Numbered from the stretch's first letter, positions 53,984 to 62,109 are shown. The stretch is DNA of 64,000 nucleotides from Cytophagales bacterium (GCA_004294225.1 REBA01000018.1:131014-195013), one strand, 5' to 3'. The notes: generated from the sequence alone by a model not told the origin. A program made the numbers and translations.

Positions 53984-54133
53984 GTTCTTATTTAGAAGCT
54001 GTTTACATGAAGATTTTTATAAAAAAACATTGTTAGAATTTCCTAAATAACTTGAAATTTATATTTAGGAAAGATATTAAATATCTTTTTTAGACTTTAG
54101 TTCCTTTTATTTTCCTATAACCATTATTAAATC

Positions 54134-55924
54134 ATGAAAACTAATTTAATCAATAATCTCATCAACAGAAGTTGTCGATTATTAAGCGTTTTTTTTGTAA
54201 TCATTCTATTATCAAGGCTATCTTTTTTAAATGCACAAAATTTACAATGGGCATATAGTTTCAAAAACCAATTAGTATTAGAGAATATAGATGCAATTTC
54301 TACCAATCAGACCAATCGATTTGCTATAATTGGTTCAGGAAATCAAGGTATTAATATGGATCCCATTAATGCTTTGAAAGATTATAATTCTCCTGGAAAT
54401 TTCATTGCTGTTTATAATGAAAATGCCAATATACAATGGCTAAAACCAACAGTTGGAATTGCCTTCTGTGTAAAAGTTGTTCTTGATGGTTCTGTTTTTA
54501 TAGCAGGAATTTTTTCTCAATCACAAGACTTTGACCCATCTCTAGATAAATCTCTAATATTGAATGCAAGTAATGGTTTTAGTTATTTGCAAAAATTTAA
54601 TCCTGATGGCACACTTGCCTGGGTTTGTCAATCAGCAATAGATGGAATTCCCTCTGAAATAGAGGCCTTAAATGATGGAAGAATCATAGTTGCAGGAAGA
54701 AGTGATGTGAACTCAACAATTACACTAAACAACACAAAAACAGTAAGTCTAGATAAAGGGGTATTTATTCTTGAAGTAAGCCCTTCCGGCACCCTGTCCA
54801 ATGCTTATGGCATATCAGTTCCTGCTCAAGCAAGCTATATGTATGTTTACGATATCGCTACAGATGCATCTAATAATATTTATTTGTCTGGCTCACTTGA
54901 TGGAATTGCAGATTTTGATATCTCTAATGCAACAAATCAAAACTCTGCTACCAATGCTTATGATGCGTATTTAGTAAAATATAATTCTAACTTCGAACTA
55001 CAGTGGTTTAAGAAATTTGGAGATTCCAGCAGACCAACTGGCTGGGATAAAGCCACTGGAATAGCCATTGATAAAAATTTAAATATATATCTTGCAGGAA
55101 TATTTACAAGTATTACAGATTTTGATCCCTCAAATCCAAGCAAGTTTGTTCTAACCTCATCTACCAATTCAACTGTACCTAGCAGTTTTATAGCTAAATA
55201 TTCCCCAGACGGCACTTTAAATTGGGTTAAAAAGATTGGCAACACTAACGATGGCATTGCCAAAAATTATGCCTCTGTAAGTACCATTAACTTAAGAATG
55301 CAAAATAATCAACTTTACATTGCTTTAGAAGGTGAGGGTAATTGGGATATAGATCCATCTGCTGCTGAAAGTGTTCTTTCTGTTGGAGGAATTGCTATGC
55401 CTGGAATTGGCTTTGCAAAATATACCAATGAAGGTACATTAATTGGAGGCTTTAGTATAGATACTGTCCTTGTTGGGTCAGGTATAACCGCTATAGGTTT
55501 TGACATGCTTGGCGAAAATTCTTTTGTTACAGCAGGTGTTTTTACAAAATTAATAGACTTTAATCCCTTGGCTGAAAAGTTGGTATTAGCTACAGACCCC
55601 AAAGGAATGTTTTATAATTTTGATAAAGACTTATACATTGCAAAATATAGCATTGGGAATACCTTGAATATTGATAATAAGAGCAATGAAAGTATTAGTT
55701 TTATAGGGATGTATCCTAACCCTTGTCAAGATATTTTAAATTTCAAGATTCAACCCAATACAAAAATTATAAAGGTTCAATTATACGATAGTATGGGCAG
55801 GTTAGAGGTTTTTGATATTGATAACAATCAATCGATCAATGTAAAGCATCTTCAGAAAGGGGTTTATTATGTTCAACTGATGTTTTCAGATAACAGCTTT
55901 GCTTCCATGAAGTTGATAAAATAA
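54134..55924 (+). CDS. T9SS-secreted beta-propeller (SBBP-like) protein
   Basis: 596 residues. Signal peptide (LLSVFFVIILLSRLSFLNAQ). Residues about 35-510 are repeats with the SBBP-type signature: FIAVYNENANIQWLK, YLQKFNPDGTLAWV, YLVKYNSNFELQWFK, FIAKYSPDGTLNWVK, each followed by aspartate-rich turns (FDPS, DFDIS, DFDPSN). The last roughly 75 residues (IGMYPNPCQDILNF to GVYYVQLMFSDNSFASMKLIK) are a T9SS type A sorting domain. Likely a surface or secreted protein; ligand unknown. Confidence 0.82.
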   Translation: MKTNLINNLINRSCRLLSVFFVIILLSRLSFLNAQNLQWAYSFKNQLVLENIDAISTNQTNRFAIIGSGNQGINMDPINALKDYNSPGNFIAVYNENANIQWLKPTVGIAFCVKVVLDGSVFIAGIFSQSQDFDPSLDKSLILNASNGFSYLQKFNPDGTLAWVCQSAIDGIPSEIEALNDGRIIVAGRSDVNSTITLNNTKTVSLDKGVFILEVSPSGTLSNAYGISVPAQASYMYVYDIATDASNNIYLSGSLDGIADFDISNATNQNSATNAYDAYLVKYNSNFELQWFKKFGDSSRPTGWDKATGIAIDKNLNIYLAGIFTSITDFDPSNPSKFVLTSSTNSTVPSSFIAKYSPDGTLNWVKKIGNTNDGIAKNYASVSTINLRMQNNQLYIALEGEGNWDIDPSAAESVLSVGGIAMPGIGFAKYTNEGTLIGGFSIDTVLVGSGITAIGFDMLGENSFVTAGVFTKLIDFNPLAEKLVLATDPKGMFYNFDKDLYIAKYSIGNTLNIDNKSNESISFIGMYPNPCQDILNFKIQPNTKIIKVQLYDSMGRLEVFDIDNNQSINVKHLQKGVYYVQLMFSDNSFASMKLIK

Positions 55925-55986
55925 AACAATAATTTGGCGTAATAGACATATTTTAGGCTCAAAAACTTGTTAGCTCTTATAGTTAC

Positions 55987-56076
55987 TATCTTTGAAGCAA
56001 ATCAAAGACTATGAATAAAAAAAGTGCTTTTACTGCGGTAAAGGATTTACTAAGAAAAATGGTTTTGTTAAAGGTG
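55987..56076 (+). mobile_element. Transposase N-terminal remnant (IS1/IS1595-type zinc ribbon)
   Basis: TATCTTTG (55987-55994, a -7 box) precedes ATG AAT AAA at 56011. One base out of frame the sequence encodes CFYCGKGFTKKNGFVKG, the zinc-ribbon start of IS1/IS1595-type transposases. The ATG frame joins it only if the A run at 56017-56023 is one base longer. The similarity stops at 56076, exactly where the dispersed repeat begins. A dead fragment interrupted by a second element. Confidence 0.5.
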
Positions 56077-56176
56077 TGTCTCGTCCTAAAAAAGTTTACA
56101 GGTTAATAGATTCATCTTGCTATTGATTTATCATTATTGTCTCGTCCTGAATTTGGTTTACAAATGTCTTTTAAAA
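56077..56176 (+). repeat. Dispersed repeat, copy A (possible IS3-like left end)
   Basis: Begins TGTCTCGTCCT, A run, GTTTACAGG. A second TGTCTCGTCCT with TTGGTTTACAAATG follows about 62 bases later. It then runs into ATGTCTTTT and a lysine-rich start (MSFKKKK), which would suit the beginning of an IS3-type orfA. It aligns with 29454-29355 on the minus strand, sharing the same first base, while the flanks differ. Confidence 0.55.
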
Positions 56177-56233
56177 AAAAGAAAATTCAAGTATGGTGTA
56201 TTACTTATTTCACATATATCCTATATTGGAGAT

Positions 56234-56257
56234 GTATACGCAACCTATTGCGTATAC
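56234..56257. repeat. Perfect 10-bp hairpin upstream of the Nmad2 cassette
   Basis: GTATACGCAA, CCTA, TTGCGTATAC: a perfect inverted repeat with a 4-base loop, 7 bases before the core motif GTTGGGC. It may be the collapsed right part of an attC-like site or an insertion site at the start of the array. Confidence 0.5.
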
Positions 56258-56263
56258 AGATAT

Positions 56264-56272
56264 GTTGGGCGT
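56264..56272 (+). other. attC-like core site opening the Nmad2 cassette
   Basis: GTTGGGCGT. The first seven bases fit the integron core GTTRRRY exactly. The motif is the perfect 9-base reverse complement of ACGCCCAAC at 57003-57011, which closes the same segment, as expected for a cassette excised by an integron integrase. Confidence 0.55.
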
Positions 56273-56293
56273 CATGCTCGGTGACAATCAAAT

Positions 56294-56989
56294 ATGACAA
56301 GACTCTATTCATACATATTGAGAATTGACGATGGAGCAGCACCGAATCCATTTTGGGGACTTTGCACGCTGACAATTTGTAAACCAGCAATTAGGCGGAC
56401 AGCGAGAATTGGTGACTGGGTAATTGGGACAGGTTCGAAAAACTCAAAGCTCAATGACGGAAATACCTATGATCTTTCTGACAGCATAGTGTATGCAATG
56501 AGGATTTCAGACATAAAGACTCTTTCGGACTACGACTCCTTGTGTAATAAAAAACTCAAAGACAAAATGCCCAAGTGGTTTGCTAAGGACTGGAGAAAAA
56601 GAATGGGTGATTGCATTTATGACTACTCAAAAGGGACTGACCCGACAATGAGAAAAGGAGTACATAGTGAAAAGAACAAAAAGAAAGATATAAGTGGACA
56701 GAACGCATTGATTTCAAATCACTTTTACTATTTCGGAGAGGAAGCACGAGTTATACCGACTGAATTAAAAGGAATAATAAAAAAGAATCAAGGACACTTG
56801 AAAATTGAGAATCCTGAACTTGTTGACAAGTTTACGAAATGGATAAAGAAATTTAAAAAGAATAAAATTTACGCTGACCCACAATTGAGATATGTATTTG
56901 ACTTGACTCCGACTGACGACCAAATTATTAAATGTTCGACAGACCATTTGAAGGACGACAAAAACGAGAAAGAAGAAATTGTGTGCTGA
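56294..56989 (+). CDS. Nmad2-type protein (nucleotide modification-associated domain 2)
   Basis: 231 residues. The N-terminus RLYSYILRIDDGAAPNPFWGLCTLTICKPAIRR, then RIGDWVIGTGSKNS and DSIVYAMRISDIKTL is the pattern of the Nmad2 family described from phage and bacterial loci that make hypermodified bases. The C-terminal half is lysine-rich. Family function is inferred from gene neighbourhoods, not shown biochemically. It is carried as a single-gene cassette between GTTGGGC and GCCCAAC core motifs. Codon use and AC-rich style differ from the genes left of 55 kb. Confidence 0.78.
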   Translation: MTRLYSYILRIDDGAAPNPFWGLCTLTICKPAIRRTARIGDWVIGTGSKNSKLNDGNTYDLSDSIVYAMRISDIKTLSDYDSLCNKKLKDKMPKWFAKDWRKRMGDCIYDYSKGTDPTMRKGVHSEKNKKKDISGQNALISNHFYYFGEEARVIPTELKGIIKKNQGHLKIENPELVDKFTKWIKKFKKNKIYADPQLRYVFDLTPTDDQIIKCSTDHLKDDKNEKEEIVC

Positions 56990-57002
56990 CGAAAACGCAC
57001 GA

Positions 57003-57137
57003 ACGCCCAACAGCATGTTTCTGCAATGGTGCCGTGACGTGTAAGCTATAAGTTTTTATCTTCGTTCCACGTTTGGTTTCGTGGGACAGGACGCGGCTTC
57101 GAAAAGGCACCACTGCAGAAACACAAACGTTGGCGGC
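57003..57137. repeat. attC-like palindrome A
   Basis: ACGCCCAAC (57003-57011), then arm TGTTTCTGCA-a-TGGTGCC (57016-57033), a central region with its own CCACG/CGTGG hairpin, the opposite arm GGCACCA-c-TGCAGAAACA (57106-57123) and GTTGGCGGC (57129-57137). Seventeen of 18 arm positions pair. Length about 135 bases, with simple core motifs at both ends and imperfect arms: the architecture of an integron attC site. Confidence 0.6.
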
Positions 57138-57156
57138 AAGCCTAAAATTTGTTCAT

Positions 57157-57708
57157 ATGACAGAGGACACAGGAAAATGGTACGAAATAATACTAGACAA
57201 TTGGTCTCAGATAACAGTTCTATTTGGAGCAATTGGATTTGTCATTCAAAAGCTTACGGACTGGAGAATGAGGAAAAGAGAAATAACTTTTTCAAAACTC
57301 CAAGAGAATAAAGTACTTGAGATTAAGTCTTTTTACAAAAGCTATTTGTCCCTAGAGCTCGCCTTGAAAGATTTTTTATATCAAACTCAATTCGGAGAGC
57401 ATAAGGACGAGATATTTAGAGATCTGATTGAAACAGTAAGAAAGTGTTTTATTGACTTTGGATACAATTCTATGGTTGTAAAAATATTTTTGGACAGTGA
57501 CGACTTAAAGACGGTTGATGAAATTTCCAAAATCTTAGAGACGACAAATCATGATTTAAGGAAATGGCATATCTATAAAACTTCACCAAATCCACCCGAG
57601 GGGTGGGACAAATTAGAGGAAATAATGAATGAAAGATTTCCAAAGACTCTACCGACTTTATTGAAAAAGATTGAAACGAGTTTGAGAAAGAATTACAACT
57701 TGACCTGA
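57157..57708 (+). CDS. Small protein with one membrane helix, unknown function
   Basis: 183 residues from the ATG at 57157. An upstream in-frame ATG (57073) would lie inside the attC-like palindrome and is not favoured. Residues about 14-32 (SQITVLFGAIGFVIQKL) form one membrane helix, followed by a mostly helical, charged cytoplasmic part (RKREITFSKLQENKVLEIK, then WDKLEEIMNERFPKTLPTLLKK). No family recognised. Its segment opens with GTTGGCGGC (57129) and is followed by the exact reverse complement GCCGCCAAC at 57715. Confidence 0.6.
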   Translation: MTEDTGKWYEIILDNWSQITVLFGAIGFVIQKLTDWRMRKREITFSKLQENKVLEIKSFYKSYLSLELALKDFLYQTQFGEHKDEIFRDLIETVRKCFIDFGYNSMVVKIFLDSDDLKTVDEISKILETTNHDLRKWHIYKTSPNPPEGWDKLEEIMNERFPKTLPTLLKKIETSLRKNYNLT

Positions 57709-57752
57709 CGACCAGCCGCCAACAATAATGACAAAACGAAATAAATAATAAT

Positions 57753-58232
57753 ATGAGAACATTACTTTCAATTTTACTTTTAACATTATCGGTGACAAAT
57801 TTGCTTGGACAAAGTAATTCACCGACAACTAAATCAACAGACAAATCTTTCCCGACAAATATTAAAGAAGGCAGCGAAAAAGAACTTAATAAATTTGACG
57901 GCAAAGTAGTAGCGTTTGACGGGACAATTGAGAAAATTGAAAACAGTAGAAATAACACACCATTTTACAAACTAAAAATTGCAGCCGACCATTATTTGTG
58001 GACAGTTTTAATGTTTAAAAATGAAGCAAATAAAATAGGTGACAAAGTCAGGGTTGTTGGGTATTTAAGACCAAACGAACCAAATGAAGACGAAAAAAAA
58101 TATTTAGACGGAAAATATATGGTAATTGCATTTGGACTAATTGACTTTAATAATTCAAACTTTTTATTTTTAGGTGGTGCAGGACAACAAAAACAAGAAT
58201 GGATAGACGGAAAAATACCAAGTGCGAAATAA
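57753..58232 (+). CDS. Small exported protein with OB-fold-like region
   Basis: 159 residues. Signal peptide LLSILLLTLSVTNLLGQS. The middle (FDGKVVAFDGTIEKIENSRNNTPFYKLKI, then TVLMFKNEANKIGDKVRVVGYLR) looks like a small beta-barrel of the OB type seen in other exported bacterial proteins. Function unknown. It follows the previous gene after 44 bases with no full palindrome between them, so the two may form a two-gene cassette closed by GCCGCTAAC at 58238. Confidence 0.6.
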   Translation: MRTLLSILLLTLSVTNLLGQSNSPTTKSTDKSFPTNIKEGSEKELNKFDGKVVAFDGTIEKIENSRNNTPFYKLKIAADHYLWTVLMFKNEANKIGDKVRVVGYLRPNEPNEDEKKYLDGKYMVIAFGLIDFNNSNFLFLGGAGQQKQEWIDGKIPSAK

Positions 58233-58237
58233 AAACA

Positions 58238-58371
58238 GCCGCTAACAGCACCTACAAAAAATTGGCGGAGCAGTGGTTAAATGAAGCTTTGTGCTTCGTT
58301 CAGTTCAGTGCTGGCAGACAGTTTTGTGCTTCGAAATCGCCAACTTCTTTTAACTGCCAAACGTTATAAGC
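58238..58371. repeat. attC-like palindrome B
   Basis: GCCGCTAAC (58238-58246) opens and GTTATAAGC (58363-58371) closes it. Nested arms pair TTG...GCAG...TTAAA with TTTTAACTGCCAA near the other end; the inner part has a GAAGC/GCTTC hairpin. It shares AGTTCAGTGCT with the element after dinD and GCAGACAGTTT with palindrome D1 (63042-63052), so these are members of one repeat family. Confidence 0.55.
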
Positions 58372-58414
58372 AAACCTATTGACGACCACACTCCGACAAA
58401 CGAGCAGACAAAAA

Positions 58415-59386
58415 CTAACCGATAAACAGCTGATTTGTGAAAAGAGAATGTGGTGCAGACACCAAATTAATATCGAACTTTAATGACGGCTCAATTCGGG
58501 AACTTGCATTGTGAATACGAAAAGAAATTTGCCAACCTTCATTCAAAGTGACCAACAAAGTTGTTTTTGAATTTTCTTGATAGACAACTTCAATTAAGCG
58601 GCTTGGTAATTTCAGCTTTGGAACTTTTGCTTTTGGCTTGACATTTTCAAAAGGCAAATTCAAAGTTCCGTGTAAATTATATGCCTGAATTTCGACTTTA
58701 TTACTGCCTTTTATGACTTTGTAAAAATCTTGGTTGCCAATTAAATATTCAATCAGTTTTTCTGCAACAACACCAGTATTTTCAGCATCAAGACGCAACA
58801 ACTCTTTTTTAAACGCATCTAAAATCGGGACATAAACAGACGTATGGTAATCTCCTAATGTATCCCATTTTTGAGTTGCTTTACTTGCTGTTCTTAGCTT
58901 CGCTAAGTTGTCAAATACTGGCTTGACATCATTGAAATATTCAACCGAACAAGGAAAGCCTAACCACTTTTTGCCAAAATCAATATCATTTGACAATCGA
59001 GAATGTTTAACGGCTCTGTGATTATTTTTAGCAGAAATCCCTATCTCCCATTTCTGCAATGACCTAATCGCTAAAACATCACGAACATCGCCAGTTTGAC
59101 CCTCTTTATCAGACACGATTTCAAGTTGTAAAATATCTTTATCACTTATTCCATTTGATAACCGTGGCTCAATATCAAGTAAAAAATTGACCGCAAAACT
59201 TGCTACCAAACTGTAATGACTTTTATCCTTTTCGCTAAAACTTAAAAAGCATTTCAATGCAGTTTTGTAAGGGTCATTTTCAATAACCGAAACGGTTGTA
59301 ACGGCTTTCAGCCGTTCTAAAAACTCTTTCAATAACGCATATTCAAAGGATTTTCCATTTATCGTTTGACTTGCAACTTTTGCCAT
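58415..59386 (-). CDS. HaeIII-family type II restriction endonuclease
   Basis: 323 residues, about the length of R.HaeIII (309), and collinear with it: KSFEYALLKEFLERL, then QTGDVRDVLAIRS, KWEIGISAKNNHRAVKHSRLS, DFGKKWLGFPCS, VYVPILDAFKKEL, then a C-terminal WQISFRIHNASSRIEPSLKFD. The DVRD and EIGISAK segments are the likely metal/catalytic region. Predicted target GGCC, by family. The ATG shares one base with the stop of the methyltransferase fragment upstream. Intact, which makes the damaged methyltransferase gene notable. Confidence 0.88.
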   Translation of the reverse strand: MAKVASQTINGKSFEYALLKEFLERLKAVTTVSVIENDPYKTALKCFLSFSEKDKSHYSLVASFAVNFLLDIEPRLSNGISDKDILQLEIVSDKEGQTGDVRDVLAIRSLQKWEIGISAKNNHRAVKHSRLSNDIDFGKKWLGFPCSVEYFNDVKPVFDNLAKLRTASKATQKWDTLGDYHTSVYVPILDAFKKELLRLDAENTGVVAEKLIEYLIGNQDFYKVIKGSNKVEIQAYNLHGTLNLPFENVKPKAKVPKLKLPSRLIEVVYQENSKTTLLVTLNEGWQISFRIHNASSRIEPSLKFDINLVSAPHSLFTNQLFIG

Positions 59387-59802
59387 TATACTGTAATACT
59401 GTTTACTATTTCATTCATTTTTTCACGGACAAGATTTCCATTAAGAGCATCTGCAAAACCATTAACAGCAATCTTTTTAGACGGCTTAATACTTTTTAAG
59501 TCGTCAAGAATTTTTCGTCCTAAAACTTCAGCCATCTTAACTGGGACAGCATTACCAATCATTTTATAACCAGCCACTACACTATCATAATGAAAAACAA
59601 AATCATCTGGAAAGGTTTGTATTCTTGCACATTCACGAACACTTAACTTTCTATATAAACTTTCTTTTCCTTTGACAAATTCACGTATATTTTGCTCAAT
59701 AAATTTCATTTTTGGTGCTTGTGGGTGTAACGGAGCGTGGCGACCACCTGCTTGAATTGTAAAAGAAACTTCATCCCACGACCTAACTCTGTTCCGCGAC
59801 AT
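59386..59802 (-). CDS. C5-cytosine methyltransferase, C-terminal part (HaeIII-like)
   Basis: 138 residues from the ATG at 59802: [22 protein letters not shown], then LHPQAPKM, motif IX region [19 protein letters not shown], and motif [17 protein letters not shown]. It corresponds to the last third of M.HaeIII. The homology continues upstream of the ATG in the same frame for six more codons (SFSSIF, like GSYSTIF in M.HaeIII) to about 59820, where the hairpin repeat begins. The ATG is therefore internal to the ancestral gene. It may still work as the beta chain of a two-part enzyme. Confidence 0.82.
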   Translation of the reverse strand: MSRNRVRSWDEVSFTIQAGGRHAPLHPQAPKMKFIEQNIREFVKGKESLYRKLSVRECARIQTFPDDFVFHYDSVVAGYKMIGNAVPVKMAEVLGRKILDDLKSIKPSKKIAVNGFADALNGNLVREKMNEIVNSITV

Positions 59803-59820
59803 AAAAATAGACGAGAAACT

Positions 59821-59929
59821 AAAAAATGATTTGGGCGTGCCCCTATGGGTCGGGCTATCCGCTACAATCTTTTTGCCCTGCGGGACAAAAAGGATTTCCG
59901 CTACTATCCCTCACGCAGCAGTGCAGAAA
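59821..59929. repeat. Intergenic double-hairpin repeat inside the split methyltransferase
   Basis: Two GC-containing hairpins: TTTTTGCCCTGCGGGACAAAAA (near 59869-59891) and GCCCCTATGGGTCGGGC. On the minus strand they follow the stop of the 168-residue gene directly and end beside the resumed methyltransferase frame. The sequence style (GTGAGGGATAG, then GCGGAAATCC, then GCGGATAGCCCG) recalls repeats found downstream of many Bacteroidota genes, from memory. It could act as a terminator for the inserted genes. Confidence 0.55.
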
Positions 59930-60436
59930 CTAATACCCGATTAGTAAAATTCCTTTTAGTGGAAGATGAAGACGGTTAGAAATGTAAAGTGTTTCTAAAA
60001 AAGTATGTATGATTTCAAAATCTTTATGTCCACGGTAAACATTGCGAACAACAATTACTAAATACTCCACTTCAAACATCATACAAGCTTGAAAAATATC
60101 TTTTAGAAATTGGTTATTCTCTGTTGCTCTACCAGCCTCAATTTCAATAACTATTTTGCCATCATTACTAACAGCATCTGCATTAAAGGCTTTGTCTATT
60201 TTATTATCATATCCAAATAAAACTGGAACGCTAATTTTTTTCTCTTTTGATTTTCCAGTTTCACAAGTAAAATCTATTTTTTCTAAATGTGGTCTAATTA
60301 CTTCTAAAACTTCATTACTTGATAAGTTAAAATCAGGCGATTTTATTTTATCAACTTCAATCTCAAAACAAGTGATTACATCTTGAATTCTCTTTGTTAT
60401 ACCTTGAGACCTTGGGAAAAATTGAAATCTAATCAT
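59930..60436 (-). CDS. Conserved protein of unknown function inserted in the methyltransferase gene
   Basis: 168 residues. Distinct blocks: RFQFFPRSQGITKRIQDVITCFE, then EVLEVIRPHLEKIDFTCETGKSKEKKISVPVLFGYD, then IVIEIEAGRATENNQFLKDIFQACMM and LPLKGILLIGY. The D/ExE pattern in ADAVSNDGKIVIEIEAG suggests a PD-(D/E)XK-like nuclease fold, but this is an inference. The ATG overlaps the stop of the 79-residue gene (ATGA), so the two are translationally coupled. Confidence 0.65.
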   Translation of the reverse strand: MIRFQFFPRSQGITKRIQDVITCFEIEVDKIKSPDFNLSSNEVLEVIRPHLEKIDFTCETGKSKEKKISVPVLFGYDNKIDKAFNADAVSNDGKIVIEIEAGRATENNQFLKDIFQACMMFEVEYLVIVVRNVYRGHKDFEIIHTFLETLYISNRLHLPLKGILLIGY

Positions 60437-60672
60437 ACTACTTGTTGGCTAATTAACTTTACTAAATCTACTTCATTCATTTCGATTTCATTCTCTTCAA
60501 CAAAAAAATAAATCTCATCATCAATATTTTTTGCTTCATCTGAAACGTAATTACTTCCATTATTTAATAGAGCATCATTCAAGCTTGTTGTAGAAATTAA
60601 CACATTACCAAATTCGGGAAGTTCTATTTCTCGTGTTTTGTATTCTTTATTTTGAAATTTAATAGTATTCAT
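60433..60672 (-). CDS. Small acidic protein of unknown function
   Basis: 79 residues, acidic (DEAKNIDDEIYFFVEENEIEMNEVDLVKLI). Its ATG follows the stop codon of the methyltransferase N-terminal part directly, and its end overlaps the next gene by four bases. No family recognised. The acidic character and coupling suggest a partner or inhibitor of the 168-residue protein; this is a guess. Confidence 0.55.
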   Translation of the reverse strand: MNTIKFQNKEYKTREIELPEFGNVLISTTSLNDALLNNGSNYVSDEAKNIDDEIYFFVEENEIEMNEVDLVKLISQQVV

Positions 60673-61203
60673 TTATGCAGCATTTTGTAATTGAAATTTT
60701 ATTCCCAAATCTTTTCTATAGCCAATAAAAAAAACTCGTTTCCTATCTTGTGGGACACCATAATCCGAAACATTCAATAACTCAAAAGACAAATCATAAC
60801 CAATATCTGTGAACATTTGCTTTATGTTCGACAACGCTTCTTTGTGTGCAGGTAACAACATTCCCGACACATTTTCAGCTAAGAAAAATTTTGACTTTTT
60901 ATCTGCGAGTATTCGCATAAATTCATAAAACAACTGACCCCTTTTATCAGCTATTCCACGTTTTGAACCTGCTTCTGACCAACTTTGACAAGGCGGACCT
61001 CCAATTATACCATCACAATCAGGAACTTCACTTGACGGAATATCAACAATACTTCTTCTATCTAAGACAGTTTTTTTATGGTTTTTCTCAAACGTTTCCC
61101 AAATTTCTTTGTCGTATTCGTTTGCCCAAACGACATCAAAGCCAGCGTTTTCAAAGCCTAAATCTAGACCGCCAGCACCTGCAAAAAATGAGACTATTTT
61201 CAT
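60673..61203 (-). CDS. C5-cytosine methyltransferase, N-terminal part (HaeIII-like)
   Basis: 176 residues from the ATG at 61203 (the frame also opens at a TTG at 61209). It has motif [13 protein letters not shown], motif [11 protein letters not shown], motif [18 protein letters not shown] with the catalytic Cys, motif [12 protein letters not shown] and motif [28 protein letters not shown]. It is collinear with M.HaeIII to about residue 175 and then stops after LQNAA. Motifs IX and X are 870 bases downstream in a separate frame, and roughly 40 residues of the target-recognition region appear missing. Confidence 0.85.
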   Translation of the reverse strand: MKIVSFFAGAGGLDLGFENAGFDVVWANEYDKEIWETFEKNHKKTVLDRRSIVDIPSSEVPDCDGIIGGPPCQSWSEAGSKRGIADKRGQLFYEFMRILADKKSKFFLAENVSGMLLPAHKEALSNIKQMFTDIGYDLSFELLNVSDYGVPQDRKRVFFIGYRKDLGIKFQLQNAA

Positions 61204-61209
61204 TGACAA

Positions 61210-61582
61210 TAAACTTAATGTTATGTGGACAAATTTACTTTATTTTGGCTAACTTTCGACCTTTAAAAATGAATAATTATCAACGGACGACAGAAAGAAG
61301 GCCTGCTTATAAAAACTAAGTCTTCTTGGTGGCTGTAAGCCAAGCCATGAAGACGGTGTTGAACATTTCAAAAACAATAGTTTTTGAGAAAGTATGTGCG
61401 GTAGGCTGGTAGCGGGGGTTCCTCTGCTACTTCTATTTGCGGTTGCATTCGGCAAAGAGGGTATCGAGCGGACTAAAGGGTTTTACTCTACCGTTTTGTG
61501 CCACATGGAGGTATTCCATTAAAATTTAAAATTGACGACCTTGGATTTAGAATTGCTAGAAACCAAACAGACAAAACAACGA
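61210..61582. other. Intergenic region with an unexplained GC-rich segment
   Basis: Upstream of the methyltransferase gene. The part at about 61310-61500 is richer in GC than its surroundings and contains hairpins such as GTAGCGGGGGTTCCTCTGCTAC (near 61411-61432). No open frame is convincing on either strand. It could be a decayed element or a structured RNA; I could not identify it. Confidence 0.35.
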
Positions 61583-61718
61583 ACCGCTAACATCATCTAG
61601 CGTCAATGGCGAGGTCAGGGCAAATCAGGAAAGTACGCTGGTTAATAAAATTTGGTTATATTTGTTTGGTTCGTGCTAATAGTCGCCACAAACGCTAGAT
61701 GAGGGACGTCAGGTTGTG
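61583..61718. repeat. attC-like palindrome C
   Basis: ACCGCTAAC (61583-61591), arm CATCTAGCGT-caa-TGGCGA (61594-61612), opposite arm TCGCCA-caa-ACGCTAGATG (61683-61701), and GTTGTG at 61713. Both arm blocks (10 and 6 bp) pair perfectly and the internal caa loops face each other. The layout is the same as palindrome A, including the TGG-type inner block. Confidence 0.55.
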
Positions 61719-61798
61719 AAAAAACTCAGTTTTTGGTAAAAAAACCTAAAAATACGCCCCTCGGTTTGCATTTTAAGTTCATCTCGGACTATCTACTT

Positions 61799-62002
61799 TT
61801 AAGCTGCAATTACAAATTCTGAAAAATACATTTCGTTAAAAAGTCTTAAAACAGGTCGATTTCTTAGGGCATGGTTAACCTTTGAGTAATCTAGCAGTTC
61901 TACAAAGGCATCTACAAAGCGAACGGGGTTGTCTTTGCTTACAAATTCTTCCATGCTTCGCATCTGCATTTGAAATCGGTCTTGAGGAGGTAAATAGGTC
62001 AT
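61799..62002 (-). pseudogene. IS1182-type transposase fragment
   Basis: 67 codons: MTYLPPQDRFQMQMRSMEEFVS, then KDNPVRFVDAFVELLDYSKV is the N-terminus of IS1182-like transposases. After about residue 45 the sequence no longer follows the family and ends FSEFVIAA. The catalytic DDE domain is absent, so this is a deletion remnant. It sits between two attC-like elements. Confidence 0.6.
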
Positions 62003-62109
62003 CTTTGATATATGTTTTCCTTTTTAAAATACTCAATTACAAGTTAATTTCCTATTATTATTTTGATATATTTACAAGAAAATAAACGATGGTTTTTTCA
62101 CAGACTGCC

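Noticed and set aside
57003..57137. Palindrome A as a tRNA or ordinary terminator
   Set aside because: No acceptor/anticodon pattern, no T-run, arms are more than 70 bases apart, and matched core motifs flank it.
57073..57156. Upstream start for the 57.1 kb gene
   Set aside because: The extension is encoded inside the attC-like palindrome, so the ATG at 57157 is preferred.
61249..61455. 68-codon minus-strand frame (MPNATANRSSRG...)
   Set aside because: It covers the GC-rich hairpin segment and its protein has no sensible domain pattern; treated as non-coding.
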